Origin: Knoellia aerolata DSM 18566
GTDB taxonomy: Bacteria; Actinomycetota; Actinomycetes; Actinomycetales; Dermatophilaceae
NCBI RefSeq assembly: GCF_000768695.1
Contig: NZ_AVPL01000033.1
Location: forward strand, 1 to 41,309
Direction of reading: 5' to 3'
DNA length: 41,309 nucleotides
Made by a program: the position numbers and the translations under genes. Below are positions 1 through 8,214 of the stretch, one piece after another; the first letter of the stretch is position 1, and each line of letters opens with the position of its first letter. Below the pieces are notes generated by a model, which was given only the letters and a program-made list of their open reading frames with translations, did not search any database and was not told where the DNA came from.

Positions 1-129
1 CTTGCGCCCGGCGTGCCCGGTGTGCCCGGCGTCGGGCGTCGGGGCGGGGTCGGGCGTCGGCTCGGGTGCGGGGGCGGGCCCGGTCCGGTCGTGGTCGCCC
101 GGGCTCGTGCCGTCGCCGGGGTGGCTCAC
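1..129 (-). CDS. N-terminus of an unidentified Pro-rich protein (runs off the window)
   Basis: An open frame of 43 codons starts with GTG at 127-129 and stays open to the window edge. The GTG overlaps the mutY stop codon (GTGA overlap), which suggests translational coupling to mutY. The visible peptide begins M-S-H-P-G-D-G-T and becomes rich in Pro, Ala, Gly, Asp and His. It looks like a disordered N-terminal extension and shows no domain. The product cannot be named. The call rests on the overlap and the absence of stops, which is weak evidence in DNA this GC-rich. Confidence 0.4.
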   Translation of the reverse strand, partial: MSHPGDGTSPGDHDRTGPAPAPEPTPDPAPTPDAGHTGHAGRK

Positions 130-1040
130 GCCGACGCCTCCGTGAGGCCCGGCAGGGCGAACCGGTCACCGGGCACCGGCTCGACCAACCCGTCCTCGAT
201 GAGGCCGGCGAGGCACCGGTCGACCTGTGCCTCGTCGTGCGTCGGCGCGAGGTCGGGGCGCGGGACCGCCGTGGGCAGCTCGCGCAGGGTCTGGAGGATG
301 ACGCCGCGCACCTGCCGGTCGGTGCCGTGCCACTTCTGCCCCCGTCGAGGCGGACCGTCGTATGCCGGCCGCCCCCCGAGCACCCACGCGCAGCTGCCGC
401 TCACGGGACAGACGTCGCACCGGGGGCTGCGAGCCGTGCACACGAGGGCGCCGAGCTCCATCACCGCGACGTTCCAGGTGGCGGCTGCCTCGTCGTCGTC
501 GGGCAGGAGGTGCCCGGCCAGGGCCACCTCGGCCCGGGTCATCGCCGGCGAGGCCTGAGCCGTGCCGGTGACGGCTCGGGCCTGCACTCGGCGCACGTTG
601 GTGTCGACGACGACCGAGCGGTCCCCGTAGGCGAAGGCCGCGACGGCCGCCGCGGTGTAGTCGCCGATCCCGGGCAGCGCCCGCAGCTCGGTCTGGTCGC
701 GGGGCACCTGTCCATCATGCCGCTCGGTGATGGTGGTCGCGGCCTCATGGAGTCGCAGGGCGCGGCGGGGGTAGCCGAGCCGTCCCCACGCGCGCACCAC
801 CTCACCGGGCGACTCGCGCGCGAGGTCGGCCGGTGTGGGCCAGCGCGCCATCCAGTCGCGCCAGATCGGCTCGACCCGCGCGAGCGGGGTCTGCTGCGAC
901 ATCACCTCCGAGAGCAGGACACCCCAGGGTGAGCACGACGGGTCGCGCCACGGGAGCCGGCGCGCGCGGACGGCATACCAGTCGAGGACGGCCGCATGCA
1001 GCGAGGCCACGTCGGGACCCGAGGAGAGCGAAGCACTCAC
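126..1040 (-). CDS. mutY: A/G-specific adenine glycosylase MutY
   Basis: Base-excision repair enzyme that removes adenine mispaired with 8-oxoguanine (304 aa). Visible landmarks are the catalytic Glu45 in SEVMSQQT, a helix-hairpin-helix LPGIGDYTA at about 122-130 with the active-site-type Tyr128, the catalytic Asp146 in VVVDTNVRR, and a [4Fe-4S] ligand set spaced C-6-C-2-C-5-C (CTARSPRC, DVC, PVSGSC). The protein ends about 75 residues after the cluster, so the NUDIX-like 8-oxoG recognition domain of the long MutY forms is absent or much reduced. This is common in actinobacterial homologues. The start is GTG at 1038-1040. It lies 15 nt downstream of disA on the same strand and probably shares its transcript. 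Confidence 0.95.
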   Translation of the reverse strand: MSASLSSGPDVASLHAAVLDWYAVRARRLPWRDPSCSPWGVLLSEVMSQQTPLARVEPIWRDWMARWPTPADLARESPGEVVRAWGRLGYPRRALRLHEAATTITERHDGQVPRDQTELRALPGIGDYTAAAVAAFAYGDRSVVVDTNVRRVQARAVTGTAQASPAMTRAEVALAGHLLPDDDEAAATWNVAVMELGALVCTARSPRCDVCPVSGSCAWVLGGRPAYDGPPRRGQKWHGTDRQVRGVILQTLRELPTAVPRPDLAPTHDEAQVDRCLAGLIEDGLVEPVPGDRFALPGLTEASA

Positions 1041-1055
1041 GATGCCCGGTCCCGG

Positions 1056-2138
1056 TCAGACGTAGCGCTCGAGGATGCTGCTCTCCGCGAGTCGTGACAG
1101 GCCCTCGCGGACGAGGCGGGCGCGGCCCTCGCCGACGCCCTCGACGCCCATGAGGTCGTCGACGCCGGCGGCGAGGAGCTTCTGGAGGCTGCCGAAGTGC
1201 TCGACGAGACGGTCCACGATGGCCCCGGGCAGGCGCGGCACCTTGCTGAGCATCCGGAAGCCGAGCGGGCTCACCGACGAGTCGAGGGCGTCACCGCCGA
1301 CGGTGAACCCGAGCGCCTTGGCGCCGGCGACCGGGTCGAGGAGCTCGGTCGCGTCGATGTCGGTGAGGTTGGCGATGGCGTGCTCGAGGTCGGGCTCGCC
1401 GCGGGACTCGTGGAGGTAGTCGCGGATGACGAGCCCGAGGTCGTCGGACAGACCTCCGGTGAGCTCCTCGAGCTGGAGGCTGAGCAGTCGGCCGTCGGTG
1501 CCGAGCTGGAGGACGTAGTCGCTGATCTCGTCCTTGATCCGGCGCACCATCTCGAGGCGCTGCAGGACGTTGGCGACGTCACGGACGGTGACGAGGTCCT
1601 CGATCTCCAGCGCGGACAGGGTGCCGGTGACCTCGTCGAGGCGCTGCTTGTAGCGCTCCAGCGTCTGCAGGGCCTGGTTGGCGCGCGAGAGGATCTGGCT
1701 GGAGTCCTCGAGGACGAAGCGGCTGCCGCCGACGTAGAGCGCGACGATGCGCATCGACTGGCTCACCGACACGACGGGGAAGCCGGTCTGCTTGGCGACG
1801 CGCTCGGCGGTGCGGTGACGGGTGCCCGACTCGCTCGTCTCGATGCTCGAGTCGGGGACGAGCTGGGTGGCGGCGCGCAGGATCTTGGTGACGTCCCGGT
1901 CGCAGACGATGGCGCCGTCCATCTTGGCCAGCTCTCGCAGCCGCGTGGCCGAGAACTCGACGTCGAGCGGGAACCCGCCGGTGGCGATCTCGTCGATGAC
2001 GCGGTCGGTGCCGAGGACGATGAGGGCGCCGGTGCGACCGCGCAGGATGCGCTCGAGACCGTCCCGCAGCTCCGTCCCGGGGGCGACGGCGGCCAGCGTG
2101 GTGCGCATCAGCTCGTCCTCGTGCAGCGGCGTTGCCAC
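1056..2138 (-). CDS. disA: DNA integrity scanning diadenylate cyclase DisA
   Basis: Makes c-di-AMP from two ATP and scans DNA for branched structures (360 aa, full length). The N-terminal DAC domain carries the catalytic DGA at residues 74-76 (KMDGAIV) and the RHR motif at 107-109 (SGTRHRTAE). A helical linker follows, then a C-terminal RuvA-like helix-hairpin-helix domain (DDLMGVEGVGEGRARLV). The start is GTG at 2136-2138, preceded on the minus strand by the purine-rich GAAGGGG. Upstream, a TAGACT at 2190-2195 (minus strand) is a possible -10 box, without a convincing -35. It lies next to radA, a conserved partnership, and mutY follows within 15 nt. Confidence 0.97.
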   Translation of the reverse strand: MATPLHEDELMRTTLAAVAPGTELRDGLERILRGRTGALIVLGTDRVIDEIATGGFPLDVEFSATRLRELAKMDGAIVCDRDVTKILRAATQLVPDSSIETSESGTRHRTAERVAKQTGFPVVSVSQSMRIVALYVGGSRFVLEDSSQILSRANQALQTLERYKQRLDEVTGTLSALEIEDLVTVRDVANVLQRLEMVRRIKDEISDYVLQLGTDGRLLSLQLEELTGGLSDDLGLVIRDYLHESRGEPDLEHAIANLTDIDATELLDPVAGAKALGFTVGGDALDSSVSPLGFRMLSKVPRLPGAIVDRLVEHFGSLQKLLAAGVDDLMGVEGVGEGRARLVREGLSRLAESSILERYV

Positions 2139-2241
2139 GTGGTCCCCTTCGGTGTTCGTCGCAGGTCAGGTTCCCCCGCCTCGCCCGCGAGTCTAACGGC
2201 GCGGGTGGACGCTCCGGTCCGCCCTGCGGGTCACGTCCCGG

Positions 2242-3651
2242 TCACCGGACGGCGGCGGAAAGGGCCGGAGCGGCCGGAGCGGCCGCGACGGTCACGGCCT
2301 CGAGGACGGTGGCGACCTCGACCACGCGCATCCCGTCGGGGACCGGCCCACCCCCGACGACCCCTCGGGGCACGATCGCGGTGGTGAACCCCAGCCGGGC
2401 GGCCTCGGCGAGCCGCCGGTGCGCGCCCGTGACGGGTCGCAGCTCTCCGGCGAGGCCGACCTCCCCGAACGCGACGGTGCCGGTGGGCAGCGCCTGGTCG
2501 GTGAGGGCGCTGGCCAGCGCGAGCGTGAGCGCGAGGTCGGCGGCCGGCTCGGTGATGCGCACGCCACCCACGGTCGAGACGAACACGTCCTTGCGGCCGA
2601 TGGGCGCCTTGGCGCGGGCGCCGAGCACGGCCAGGATCATCCCGACCCGGGCCGAGTCGAGACCGCTCGTCGCGCGGCGGGGGTTGGGCATCTCGGTCTG
2701 GTCGACGAGGGCCTGCACCTCGGTGACGAGGGGGCGGCGGCCCTCGAGGGTCACCGTGACGCAGGTGCCGGGGACGGCGGCGGTGCGGTTGGAGAGGAAC
2801 AGCCCGCTGGGGTCGGCGAGACCGGTGATGCCGACGTCGGAGAGGTCGAAGCAGCCGACCTCGTCGGTCGGGCCGTAGCGGTTCTTCACGGCGCGCACGA
2901 GCCGGAGCCGGCTGTGCCGGTCTCCCTCGAACTGCACGACGACGTCGACGAGGTGCTCGAGCACCCGCGGACCGGCGATGGAGCCGTCCTTGGTGACGTG
3001 CCCGACGAGCATCGCGGCGATCCCCCGCGACTTGGCGGTGGCGATGATGCTGGCGGCCACCTCGCGGACCTGCGACACGTTGCCGGCCGCGCCCTCGACG
3101 TCGGCGCTGCTGATCGTCTGGACCGAGTCGATGATGACGAGCTCGGGCTGGACCTGGTCGATCTGTCCGAGCACGGTCGCGAGGTCGGTCTCGGACGCGA
3201 GGAAGAGGGTGCGGGCCATCGCCTCGATCCGCTCGGCCCGGCTGCGCACCTGCGCCGCCGACTCCTCGCCGCTGATGTAGAGGACGCGCCGCTCGTGGCC
3301 CGGCTCGCCACCCCGGGCGGCCCGGCCGGCGACGTCGAGCAGGAGCGTGGACTTGCCGATGCCCGGCTCCCCCGCGACGAGCACCACCGCGCCGGGGACG
3401 AGCCCACCGCCGAGCACGCGGTCGAACTCGGGGACCCCGGTCGGGCGCGCCTGCGCGCGGGTGACGTCGACCTCGCCGATGGGGACGGCGGGGCGCTCGA
3501 CGCTCTTGGCGGCGGTCGTCCTCGCGCTGACGGCGCCGACCTCGGTCACCGACCCCCAGGCCTGGCACTCGCCGCAGCGACCGACCCACTTGACCGTCGT
3601 CCACCCGCACTCCGTGCACCGGTATGCCGGTCTCGTGCCCTTCGCTGCCAT
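2242..3651 (-). CDS. radA: DNA repair protein RadA (Sms)
   Basis: RecA-like ATPase/helicase that promotes branch migration in recombinational repair (469 aa). In order: a C4 zinc finger (Cys12, Cys15, Cys26, Cys29), Walker A GEPGIGKST at about 94-102, the RadA-specific KNRYG motif at about residue 255, and a C-terminal Lon-protease-like domain with no sign of protease activity. I chose ATG at 3649-3651 because homology begins at MAAKGTRPAYRC. The frame stays open 52 codons further upstream but that extension is low-complexity and would overlap the MFS gene. The stop is 103 nt from disA. Its own promoter or read-through from the MFS gene, 10 nt upstream, are both possible. Confidence 0.96.
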   Translation of the reverse strand: MAAKGTRPAYRCTECGWTTVKWVGRCGECQAWGSVTEVGAVSARTTAAKSVERPAVPIGEVDVTRAQARPTGVPEFDRVLGGGLVPGAVVLVAGEPGIGKSTLLLDVAGRAARGGEPGHERRVLYISGEESAAQVRSRAERIEAMARTLFLASETDLATVLGQIDQVQPELVIIDSVQTISSADVEGAAGNVSQVREVAASIIATAKSRGIAAMLVGHVTKDGSIAGPRVLEHLVDVVVQFEGDRHSRLRLVRAVKNRYGPTDEVGCFDLSDVGITGLADPSGLFLSNRTAAVPGTCVTVTLEGRRPLVTEVQALVDQTEMPNPRRATSGLDSARVGMILAVLGARAKAPIGRKDVFVSTVGGVRITEPAADLALTLALASALTDQALPTGTVAFGEVGLAGELRPVTGAHRRLAEAARLGFTTAIVPRGVVGGGPVPDGMRVVEVATVLEAVTVAAAPAAPALSAAVR

Positions 3652-3661
3652 GCGGGCCAAC

Positions 3662-4804
3662 CTAGGCGAGCCGACCGACAGGGTGGGGACGCAGGGCGTG
3701 GCCGGCGGCCAGCGCGAGCGATCCTGCGGCGCAGGCGAGCCAGAGCGGACCCACCCCGGCGGCGAGCAGGGGGGCGCCGACGAGGGGTGCCACGACGCTC
3801 GCGACACCCCAGGACAGGCCGAACACCGTCATGACGGCGGCGCCCAGACCCGGTCCACCCATCCGCGCCGCGGTGGCCTGGTAGGTGCCGAGGAGCAGAG
3901 AGCCGCTGGCCCCCTCGAGGACCGCGCCGAGGACCAGACCGGCGAGGTCGCCGGTCGCCCACATCGCCAGACCCGCGGCGAGCATCACGTGCCCGACGAC
4001 GAGGGCGGTCGCAGGCGGCATCCGCGTCTCGAGGCGGGAGAGCACTCGCTGCGCCGCGATGGCCGCGGCAGCGGCGACGGCCAGGACCCAGCCGGTGGTC
4101 GACGTCGAGTGCCCGGCCCGGTCGACGGCCAGCGGCAGCATGAAGACGATGACCATGACGAGGGTCGCGTGGGCGGTGCCGATGCCGGTCCACACGAGGA
4201 GCCGCCGGGACAGGGCGGCGCGCCACGGCGAGTGGTGGCGCTCGGCCCGGGCGGACGGGAGCAGGACGACGGCCGCCCCGGCGGCCAGGACGCTCGACAC
4301 GGCGTCGCAGACGAAGATGGCCGAGACGCCCCACCGTCCGAGCAGCGCCGCGAGCAGTCCGGAGACGACGCCGGCGACCGCGAGGGTCGACCACAGGAGG
4401 GCGAACGCGGAGGCCTGCCTCGGAGCCGCCACGGCCTCGGCGATGATCGCCTGCGTCGCGGGTTCGATGAGCTCGTAGGCCAGGCCCAGGACGAGCACCG
4501 ACCCGACGACGACCGGGACGGTGTCGCCCACGCCGATCCCGAGCAGGGCGGCCGCGCAGGACAGCAGGCCGAGCACGACGGTCCACCGGGCCCCGAGCCG
4601 GGTCGCGAGGACGCCGCCGAGGATGCGGCTCGGGATGGTGCAGGCACCGAAGACGGCGAGCACGACGCCGACCGACGACAGGGACATGCCGAGGTCGCGG
4701 GCGAGCCGCAGGCCGAGGAAGCTCATCCCGAACCCGCCGAGCCGGTTGACGACCCGCACGGCGACGACGGCGCGCAGCACCGAGGTCGGGTGGGTCAGCG
4801 GCAC
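3662..4804 (-). CDS. MFS transporter
   Basis: Major facilitator superfamily permease (380 aa) with about 11-12 hydrophobic segments in two halves. The first half begins SVLRAVVAVRVVNRLGGFGM, and the cytoplasmic loop between TM2 and TM3 has the family-type basic signature RLGARW. Several small-residue-rich helices follow (AVAAAAAIAAQ). It resembles drug-efflux-type MFS proteins, but the substrate cannot be told from sequence. The GTG start at 4802-4804 leads straight into the first hydrophobic helix. It ends 10 nt before radA on the same strand, so the two may be co-transcribed. The region upstream (4805-5016) holds the ribosomal operon terminator, so this gene most likely starts a transcript. 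Confidence 0.85.
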   Translation of the reverse strand: MPLTHPTSVLRAVVAVRVVNRLGGFGMSFLGLRLARDLGMSLSSVGVVLAVFGACTIPSRILGGVLATRLGARWTVVLGLLSCAAALLGIGVGDTVPVVVGSVLVLGLAYELIEPATQAIIAEAVAAPRQASAFALLWSTLAVAGVVSGLLAALLGRWGVSAIFVCDAVSSVLAAGAAVVLLPSARAERHHSPWRAALSRRLLVWTGIGTAHATLVMVIVFMLPLAVDRAGHSTSTTGWVLAVAAAAAIAAQRVLSRLETRMPPATALVVGHVMLAAGLAMWATGDLAGLVLGAVLEGASGSLLLGTYQATAARMGGPGLGAAVMTVFGLSWGVASVVAPLVGAPLLAAGVGPLWLACAAGSLALAAGHALRPHPVGRLA

Positions 4805-4961
4805 GGCGCGACCCTACGCGTGCGCACCGACGACCCGCGCCACGGCGCACGTCCCGCGTCCCTGCCGCCCTCGCTGGTCCATGTCGCTCTCGCCGGTCCA
4901 TGCCGCCCCAGGGCCATGCCTGAACGGGAACGACGTGGTCGGTCGGGACCTGCAGGAGACG

Positions 4962-5002
4962 CGACAGCGCCCCGGCTCGCAGGGCGAGTCGGGGCGCTGT
5001 CG
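4962..5002 (-). terminator. Rho-independent-type hairpin closing the rpsF-ssb-rpsR-rplI operon
   Basis: Perfect 13-bp arms CGACAGCGCCCCG (4962-4974) and CGGGGCGCTGTCG (4990-5002). An inner 5-bp stem CTCGC/GCGAG around AGG extends the structure almost to the tip. It lies 15 nt past the rplI stop codon. There is no long T-tract, which is usual for high-GC actinobacteria. Confidence 0.85.
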
Positions 5003-5016
5003 GCGAGCGGGCTTCG

Positions 5017-5463
5017 TCAGCCGGCGACGACGTTGAGCGTCACCTTGGCCTGCACCTCGGGGTGCAGGCGGACGAGGGCCTCGTGGGCACCCGTGCTCTT
5101 GATCGGGGTCGGGACCTCGATCTTGCGCTTGTCGAGCTCCGTGCCGATCGCGGCCTTGACCGCGGCCGCGATGTCGGCCGAGGAGACGGCACCGAAGAGG
5201 CGTCCCTCCTTGCCGGCGTGCGCGGGGACCGTGACGGGCTTCGACTCGAGGTTGCCCTTGATCGACTTCGCCTCCTCGAGCGACTTCACCTCGCGGACCT
5301 CGCGGCCCTTGGCGATGGAGTCGACCTGCTTCTGTCCGCCCTTGGTCCACGCCGTCGCGAGTCCGCGACGGAAGAGGAAGTTGCGGGCGTAGCCGTCCTT
5401 GACGTCGACGACGTCACCGGCGGTACCGAGGCTCGAGACCTCGTGCGTGAGAATCACCTTCAT
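5017..5463 (-). CDS. rplI: 50S ribosomal protein bL9
   Basis: Ribosomal protein of the large subunit (148 aa, normal length). The N-terminal RNA-binding domain starts [29 protein letters not shown], the family hallmark including the GYARN loop. A long helix rich in Lys and Glu follows, and the C-terminal domain ends ...[16 protein letters not shown] strong ribosome-binding site (GAAGGAGGAG, minus strand) precedes the ATG at 5461-5463. It is the last gene of the operon. dnaB, which follows rplI in many actinobacteria, is not here. Confidence 0.98.
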   Translation of the reverse strand: MKVILTHEVSSLGTAGDVVDVKDGYARNFLFRRGLATAWTKGGQKQVDSIAKGREVREVKSLEEAKSIKGNLESKPVTVPAHAGKEGRLFGAVSSADIAAAVKAAIGTELDKRKIEVPTPIKSTGAHEALVRLHPEVQAKVTLNVVAG

Positions 5464-5499
5464 GTTTCAGCTCCTCCTTCTGGTGCTTCGGTCGCCGCG

Positions 5500-5736
5500 T
5501 CAGCGGGACGAGCTGGAGTAGGGAAGGAGCGCCATCTCACGGGCGTTCTTGACCGCGTTGGCGATCAGACGCTGCTCCTGGACGGACACGCCGGTCACCC
5601 GACGAGCGCGGATCTTGCCGCGGTCGGAGATGAACTTGCGCAGCAGCGCCGTGTCCTTGTAGTCGATGTTCTCGACCTTCGCCGCCTTGAGCGGGTTGGC
5701 CTTCTTCTTGGGCTTGCGCACAACTGGCTTGGCCAT
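5500..5736 (-). CDS. rpsR: 30S ribosomal protein bS18, zinc-free form
   Basis: Small-subunit protein that partners bS6 on the platform (78 aa). The core [25 protein letters not shown] matches bS18 without gaps, and the tail [10 protein letters not shown] is typical. The N-terminal stretch [16 protein letters not shown] lacks the CxxC pair present in zinc-binding S18, and no other cysteine is present, so this is a C-minus paralogue. The ribosome-binding site GAAGGAG precedes the ATG at 5734-5736. It lies between ssb and rplI in the classic order. Confidence 0.97.
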   Translation of the reverse strand: MAKPVVRKPKKKANPLKAAKVENIDYKDTALLRKFISDRGKIRARRVTGVSVQEQRLIANAVKNAREMALLPYSSSSR

Positions 5737-5824
5737 CGTGGTGCTCTCCTTCTGCTGAGCTCTTCAGCGGATGAGCCCTGGTCTCCCAGGGATGGTGTGG
5801 AACGGTGGAGTGTTGAGCTGTGGC

Positions 5825-6448
5825 TCAGAAGGGGGGCTCGTCGTAGGCCGGAGCGTTGCCCCAGCCTCCCTGACCACCCTGCTGACCACCTGCAGGCTGG
5901 CCGCCCTGCGGCGCGCCACCCTGTGACGAGCCGCCGGCCGACTGACCGCCGGCAGGCTGGTTCCAGCCGCCGCCCTGGCCGCCCTGCGAGCCCCCACCCG
6001 AAGGTGCGGATCCGCCGGTCGCCCACGGGTCCTGCTGGGCGCCGCCGCCGTCGCCGCCGAAGCCGCCACCGCCGCCGCCACCGCGTGAGGTCTTGTTGAC
6101 CTTGGCGGTCGCGTACTTCATCGAGGGGCCGACCTCGTCGACGTCCATCTCGATGACGGTGCGCTTCTCGCCCTCCTTGGTCTCGTACGAACGAGACTTC
6201 AGGCGACCGGTGACGATGACCCGCGTGCCCCGGGCGAGGGACTCGGCGACGTTCTCGGCAGCGTCACGCCAGACCGAGCAGCGCATGAACAGCGTCTCGC
6301 CGTCCTTCCACTCGTTGCTGGCCTTGTCGAACGTGCGCGGCGTGGAGGCCACGGTGAAGTTCGCGACGGCAGCACCCGAGGGGGTGAAGCGCAGCTCGGG
6401 GTCACCGGTGAGGTTCCCGACGATCGTGAGGACGGTCTCGCCTGCCAT
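5825..6448 (-). CDS. ssb: Single-stranded DNA-binding protein
   Basis: Essential ssDNA-binding protein for replication and repair (207 aa). An OB fold occupies about residues 1-110 ([18 protein letters not shown], then [18 protein letters not shown], then [17 protein letters not shown]). It is followed by a long Gly/Gln/Pro-rich disordered linker and the acidic tip DEPPF that binds partner proteins. ATG at 6446-6448 has AAAGGGAT upstream on the minus strand. It is the second gene of the rpsF operon, which ties SSB supply to ribosomal protein expression. Confidence 0.97.
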   Translation of the reverse strand: MAGETVLTIVGNLTGDPELRFTPSGAAVANFTVASTPRTFDKASNEWKDGETLFMRCSVWRDAAENVAESLARGTRVIVTGRLKSRSYETKEGEKRTVIEMDVDEVGPSMKYATAKVNKTSRGGGGGGGFGGDGGGAQQDPWATGGSAPSGGGSQGGQGGGWNQPAGGQSAGGSSQGGAPQGGQPAGGQQGGQGGWGNAPAYDEPPF

Positions 6449-6534
6449 GGATCAGATCCCTTTGGTCTGTGAGCGGTGAAGCGGTTTCAGGGTGCGCCGT
6501 GGGGCGCGGTCAGCGTGGAACGCTGTGACGAGAG

Positions 6535-6822
6535 TCAGGCAGCGGGACGAAGGAGCTTCGTCCGCATGATCGACTCGTTGAGCCCGAGCTGACGGTCCAG
6601 CTCCTTGGCGGTGGCCGGCTCCGAGGTGAAGCGGACGACGGCGTAGATGCCCTCGGCCTTCTTCTTGATCTCGTAGGCCAGACGACGGCGGCCCCAGATG
6701 TCGACGTTGTCGACGGTGCCCCCGTCCTTGGTGATGACGGTGAGGAACTTGTCGAGCGACGGCTGGACCGTGCGGTCGTCGAGCTCCGGGTCGAGGATGA
6801 CCATGAGTTCGTACTGACGCAT
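6535..6822 (-). CDS. rpsF: 30S ribosomal protein bS6
   Basis: Small-subunit ribosomal protein (95 aa). It starts [23 protein letters not shown] and contains [20 protein letters not shown], both family signatures. The long C-terminal tail of some bS6 proteins is short here. The ribosome-binding site AAGGAGG lies 12 nt before the ATG at 6820-6822. It is the first gene of rpsF-ssb-rpsR-rplI. The upstream leader has a compact stem-loop and a DnaA box (separate entries). Confidence 0.98.
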   Translation of the reverse strand: MRQYELMVILDPELDDRTVQPSLDKFLTVITKDGGTVDNVDIWGRRRLAYEIKKKAEGIYAVVRFTSEPATAKELDRQLGLNESIMRTKLLRPAA

Positions 6823-6851
6823 GCGTTAACCCGCCTCCTTCGGTCTGAACG

Positions 6852-6870
6852 GTCACGGTCTCTCCGTGAC
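6852..6870 (-). promoter_or_regulatory. Stem-loop in the rpsF leader
   Basis: GTCACGG (6852-6858) and CCGTGAC (6864-6870) form a perfect 7-bp stem with a 5-nt loop, 30 nt upstream of the rpsF start and just before its ribosome-binding site. bS6:bS18 complexes autoregulate by binding rpsF leader RNA in many bacteria. The hairpin and the nearby CCG are compatible with that, but I cannot show the conserved S6:S18 motif, so its role is inferred. Confidence 0.35.
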
Positions 6871-6906
6871 AGGAGGGTATGCAGCGCTGCCGACACCGCC
6901 GTGGAG

Positions 6907-6915
6907 TTGTCCACA
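6907..6915 (+). promoter_or_regulatory. DnaA box (TTGTCCACA) upstream of rpsF-ssb
   Basis: A perfect match to the actinobacterial DnaA-box consensus TTGTCCACA in the 138-bp gap between the glycosyltransferase and rpsF. It is embedded in a small inverted repeat GTGGA-gttg-TCCAC (6901-6914). One box in a promoter region is not an origin. It could let DnaA modulate ssb and ribosomal protein expression. Confidence 0.5.
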
Positions 6916-6960
6916 GGGCACAGGCAACGTCGCCAAGGGTACCGGCAGGACGGCATACGG

Positions 6961-8211
6961 CTAAATCCGGGCCGCCCCCACCTCCGGGACCGGCTCCGGC
7001 ACCCCCCGGGGGTCGTCCTCGTCGCCGACGGACGGCCCGGTCGCCGTCTGCCACGCCCGCGACGCGAGGTACACGACGGCGGCCACGCGCAGGAGGAGGG
7101 CCAGCGCGTACCAGCTCGGCGGCAGCGACCGGTTCGCGTCCCGGAGCCCGGCGAGGTAGAGCCAGACCGCGACGAAGTGGATGCCCTCCGCGAGCGCCCA
7201 CACGAGGTGGTCGCGCCAGCGCAGCCCGGCCAGCGCCACGAGCGGGACGAGCCAGAGCGAGGACTGCACGGGGAAGGAGCGCCCGCTGACGAGGACGACC
7301 GCGACGACGACGAGCGCCACCGCGCCGAGTCGTGGCGTGCGCGGCGCCCCGAGCACGAGCACGCCCGCGAGCACCACCGCGAGGGCGACCCCGAGCACGC
7401 CGAGGACGGTGAGCGTCGTCGGCGACCACGCGTTCCCGTCGAGGGTCGGGAGGTACCAGACCGAGCCCAGCCCGGCGCCGTTCTCGAACGACGCCGCCCA
7501 CGCTCGCGTCACCGTCGACGGCGAGGTGAGGAGCAGCGGTCCGGCGACGACGGCCACCACGCCCAGCGCTCCGCCGGCGACACCGACCAGCTCACGCTCC
7601 CGGCCGGTGCGCCACGCGTGCATCGCCACGACGACCAGGAGCAGCGCCGGGTAGGTGCGGGCCATCACCCCGGCACCGAGCAGCGCCCCTGCCAGCACGG
7701 GGTGACGGCGGCTCCACGCCCACAGCCCGCCCGTGGCGAGCACGACACCGAGCAGGTCGGGCGACAGCAGGAGGGTGAGCGCGGCGACGGGCGCGAGGGC
7801 GACCTGGAGCGGGTCGACGTCGCGATGACCCGGGCTCGTGCGCACCCACCAGGCCATGAGGACCAGGGCGGCGACGGCGAGCAGCGCCCACAGCCCGAGC
7901 ACCCAGCGCTGCGTCGCCAGCGCGCCGCTCCCGGGTGCCAGACCCGCGACGAGGGAGACGACCGCGCCGGTCAGCGGCGGGTGGTCGAGCGGGACGTCAC
8001 CCGCGAAGAAGGCCCGGACCCCCCGGTCGGCGCCGCTGGTCTGCACCGAGACCGCGAGGTCGGAGTAGCAGAAGCGCCAGAACGGCTCCTGCCCTCCCCA
8101 CCCCCGCTCCAGGCAGGGCCCCTGCCTCCAGACGGAGGCGAGCACCGGCAGCGCGGCGAGCAGGGCGACGGGAGCGAAGGCCGCCGCCGCGCCGCCACGC
8201 CGCACGGGCAC
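6961..8211 (-). CDS. Polytopic GT-C (GT87/DUF2029-like) glycosyltransferase
   Basis: Integral membrane protein (416 aa) with roughly ten hydrophobic helices, such as WALLAVAALVLMAWWV and LGAVALVVVAVVLVS. An acidic residue lies in the first outer loop (CYSDLAVS), and a second loop reads DVPLDHPPLTG. Both are features of GT-C enzymes using polyprenyl-phosphate sugars. The position between the bifunctional PBP and rpsF equals that of M. tuberculosis Rv0051, supporting a role in envelope glycan (mannose-type) assembly. The sugar is not deducible. GTG at 8209-8211 lies 3 nt after the PBP stop, so it is very likely co-transcribed with it. A second in-frame GTG is 6 nt downstream. The C-terminal 35 residues are a Pro/Asp-rich cytoplasmic tail. 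Confidence 0.8.
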   Translation of the reverse strand: MPVRRGGAAAAFAPVALLAALPVLASVWRQGPCLERGWGGQEPFWRFCYSDLAVSVQTSGADRGVRAFFAGDVPLDHPPLTGAVVSLVAGLAPGSGALATQRWVLGLWALLAVAALVLMAWWVRTSPGHRDVDPLQVALAPVAALTLLLSPDLLGVVLATGGLWAWSRRHPVLAGALLGAGVMARTYPALLLVVVAMHAWRTGRERELVGVAGGALGVVAVVAGPLLLTSPSTVTRAWAASFENGAGLGSVWYLPTLDGNAWSPTTLTVLGVLGVALAVVLAGVLVLGAPRTPRLGAVALVVVAVVLVSGRSFPVQSSLWLVPLVALAGLRWRDHLVWALAEGIHFVAVWLYLAGLRDANRSLPPSWYALALLLRVAAVVYLASRAWQTATGPSVGDEDDPRGVPEPVPEVGAARI

Positions 8212-8214
8212 GGG

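Noticed and set aside
6907-6915. A replication origin at the DnaA box
   Set aside because: Only one perfect box, with no cluster, AT-rich unwinding element, or dnaA/dnaN genes.
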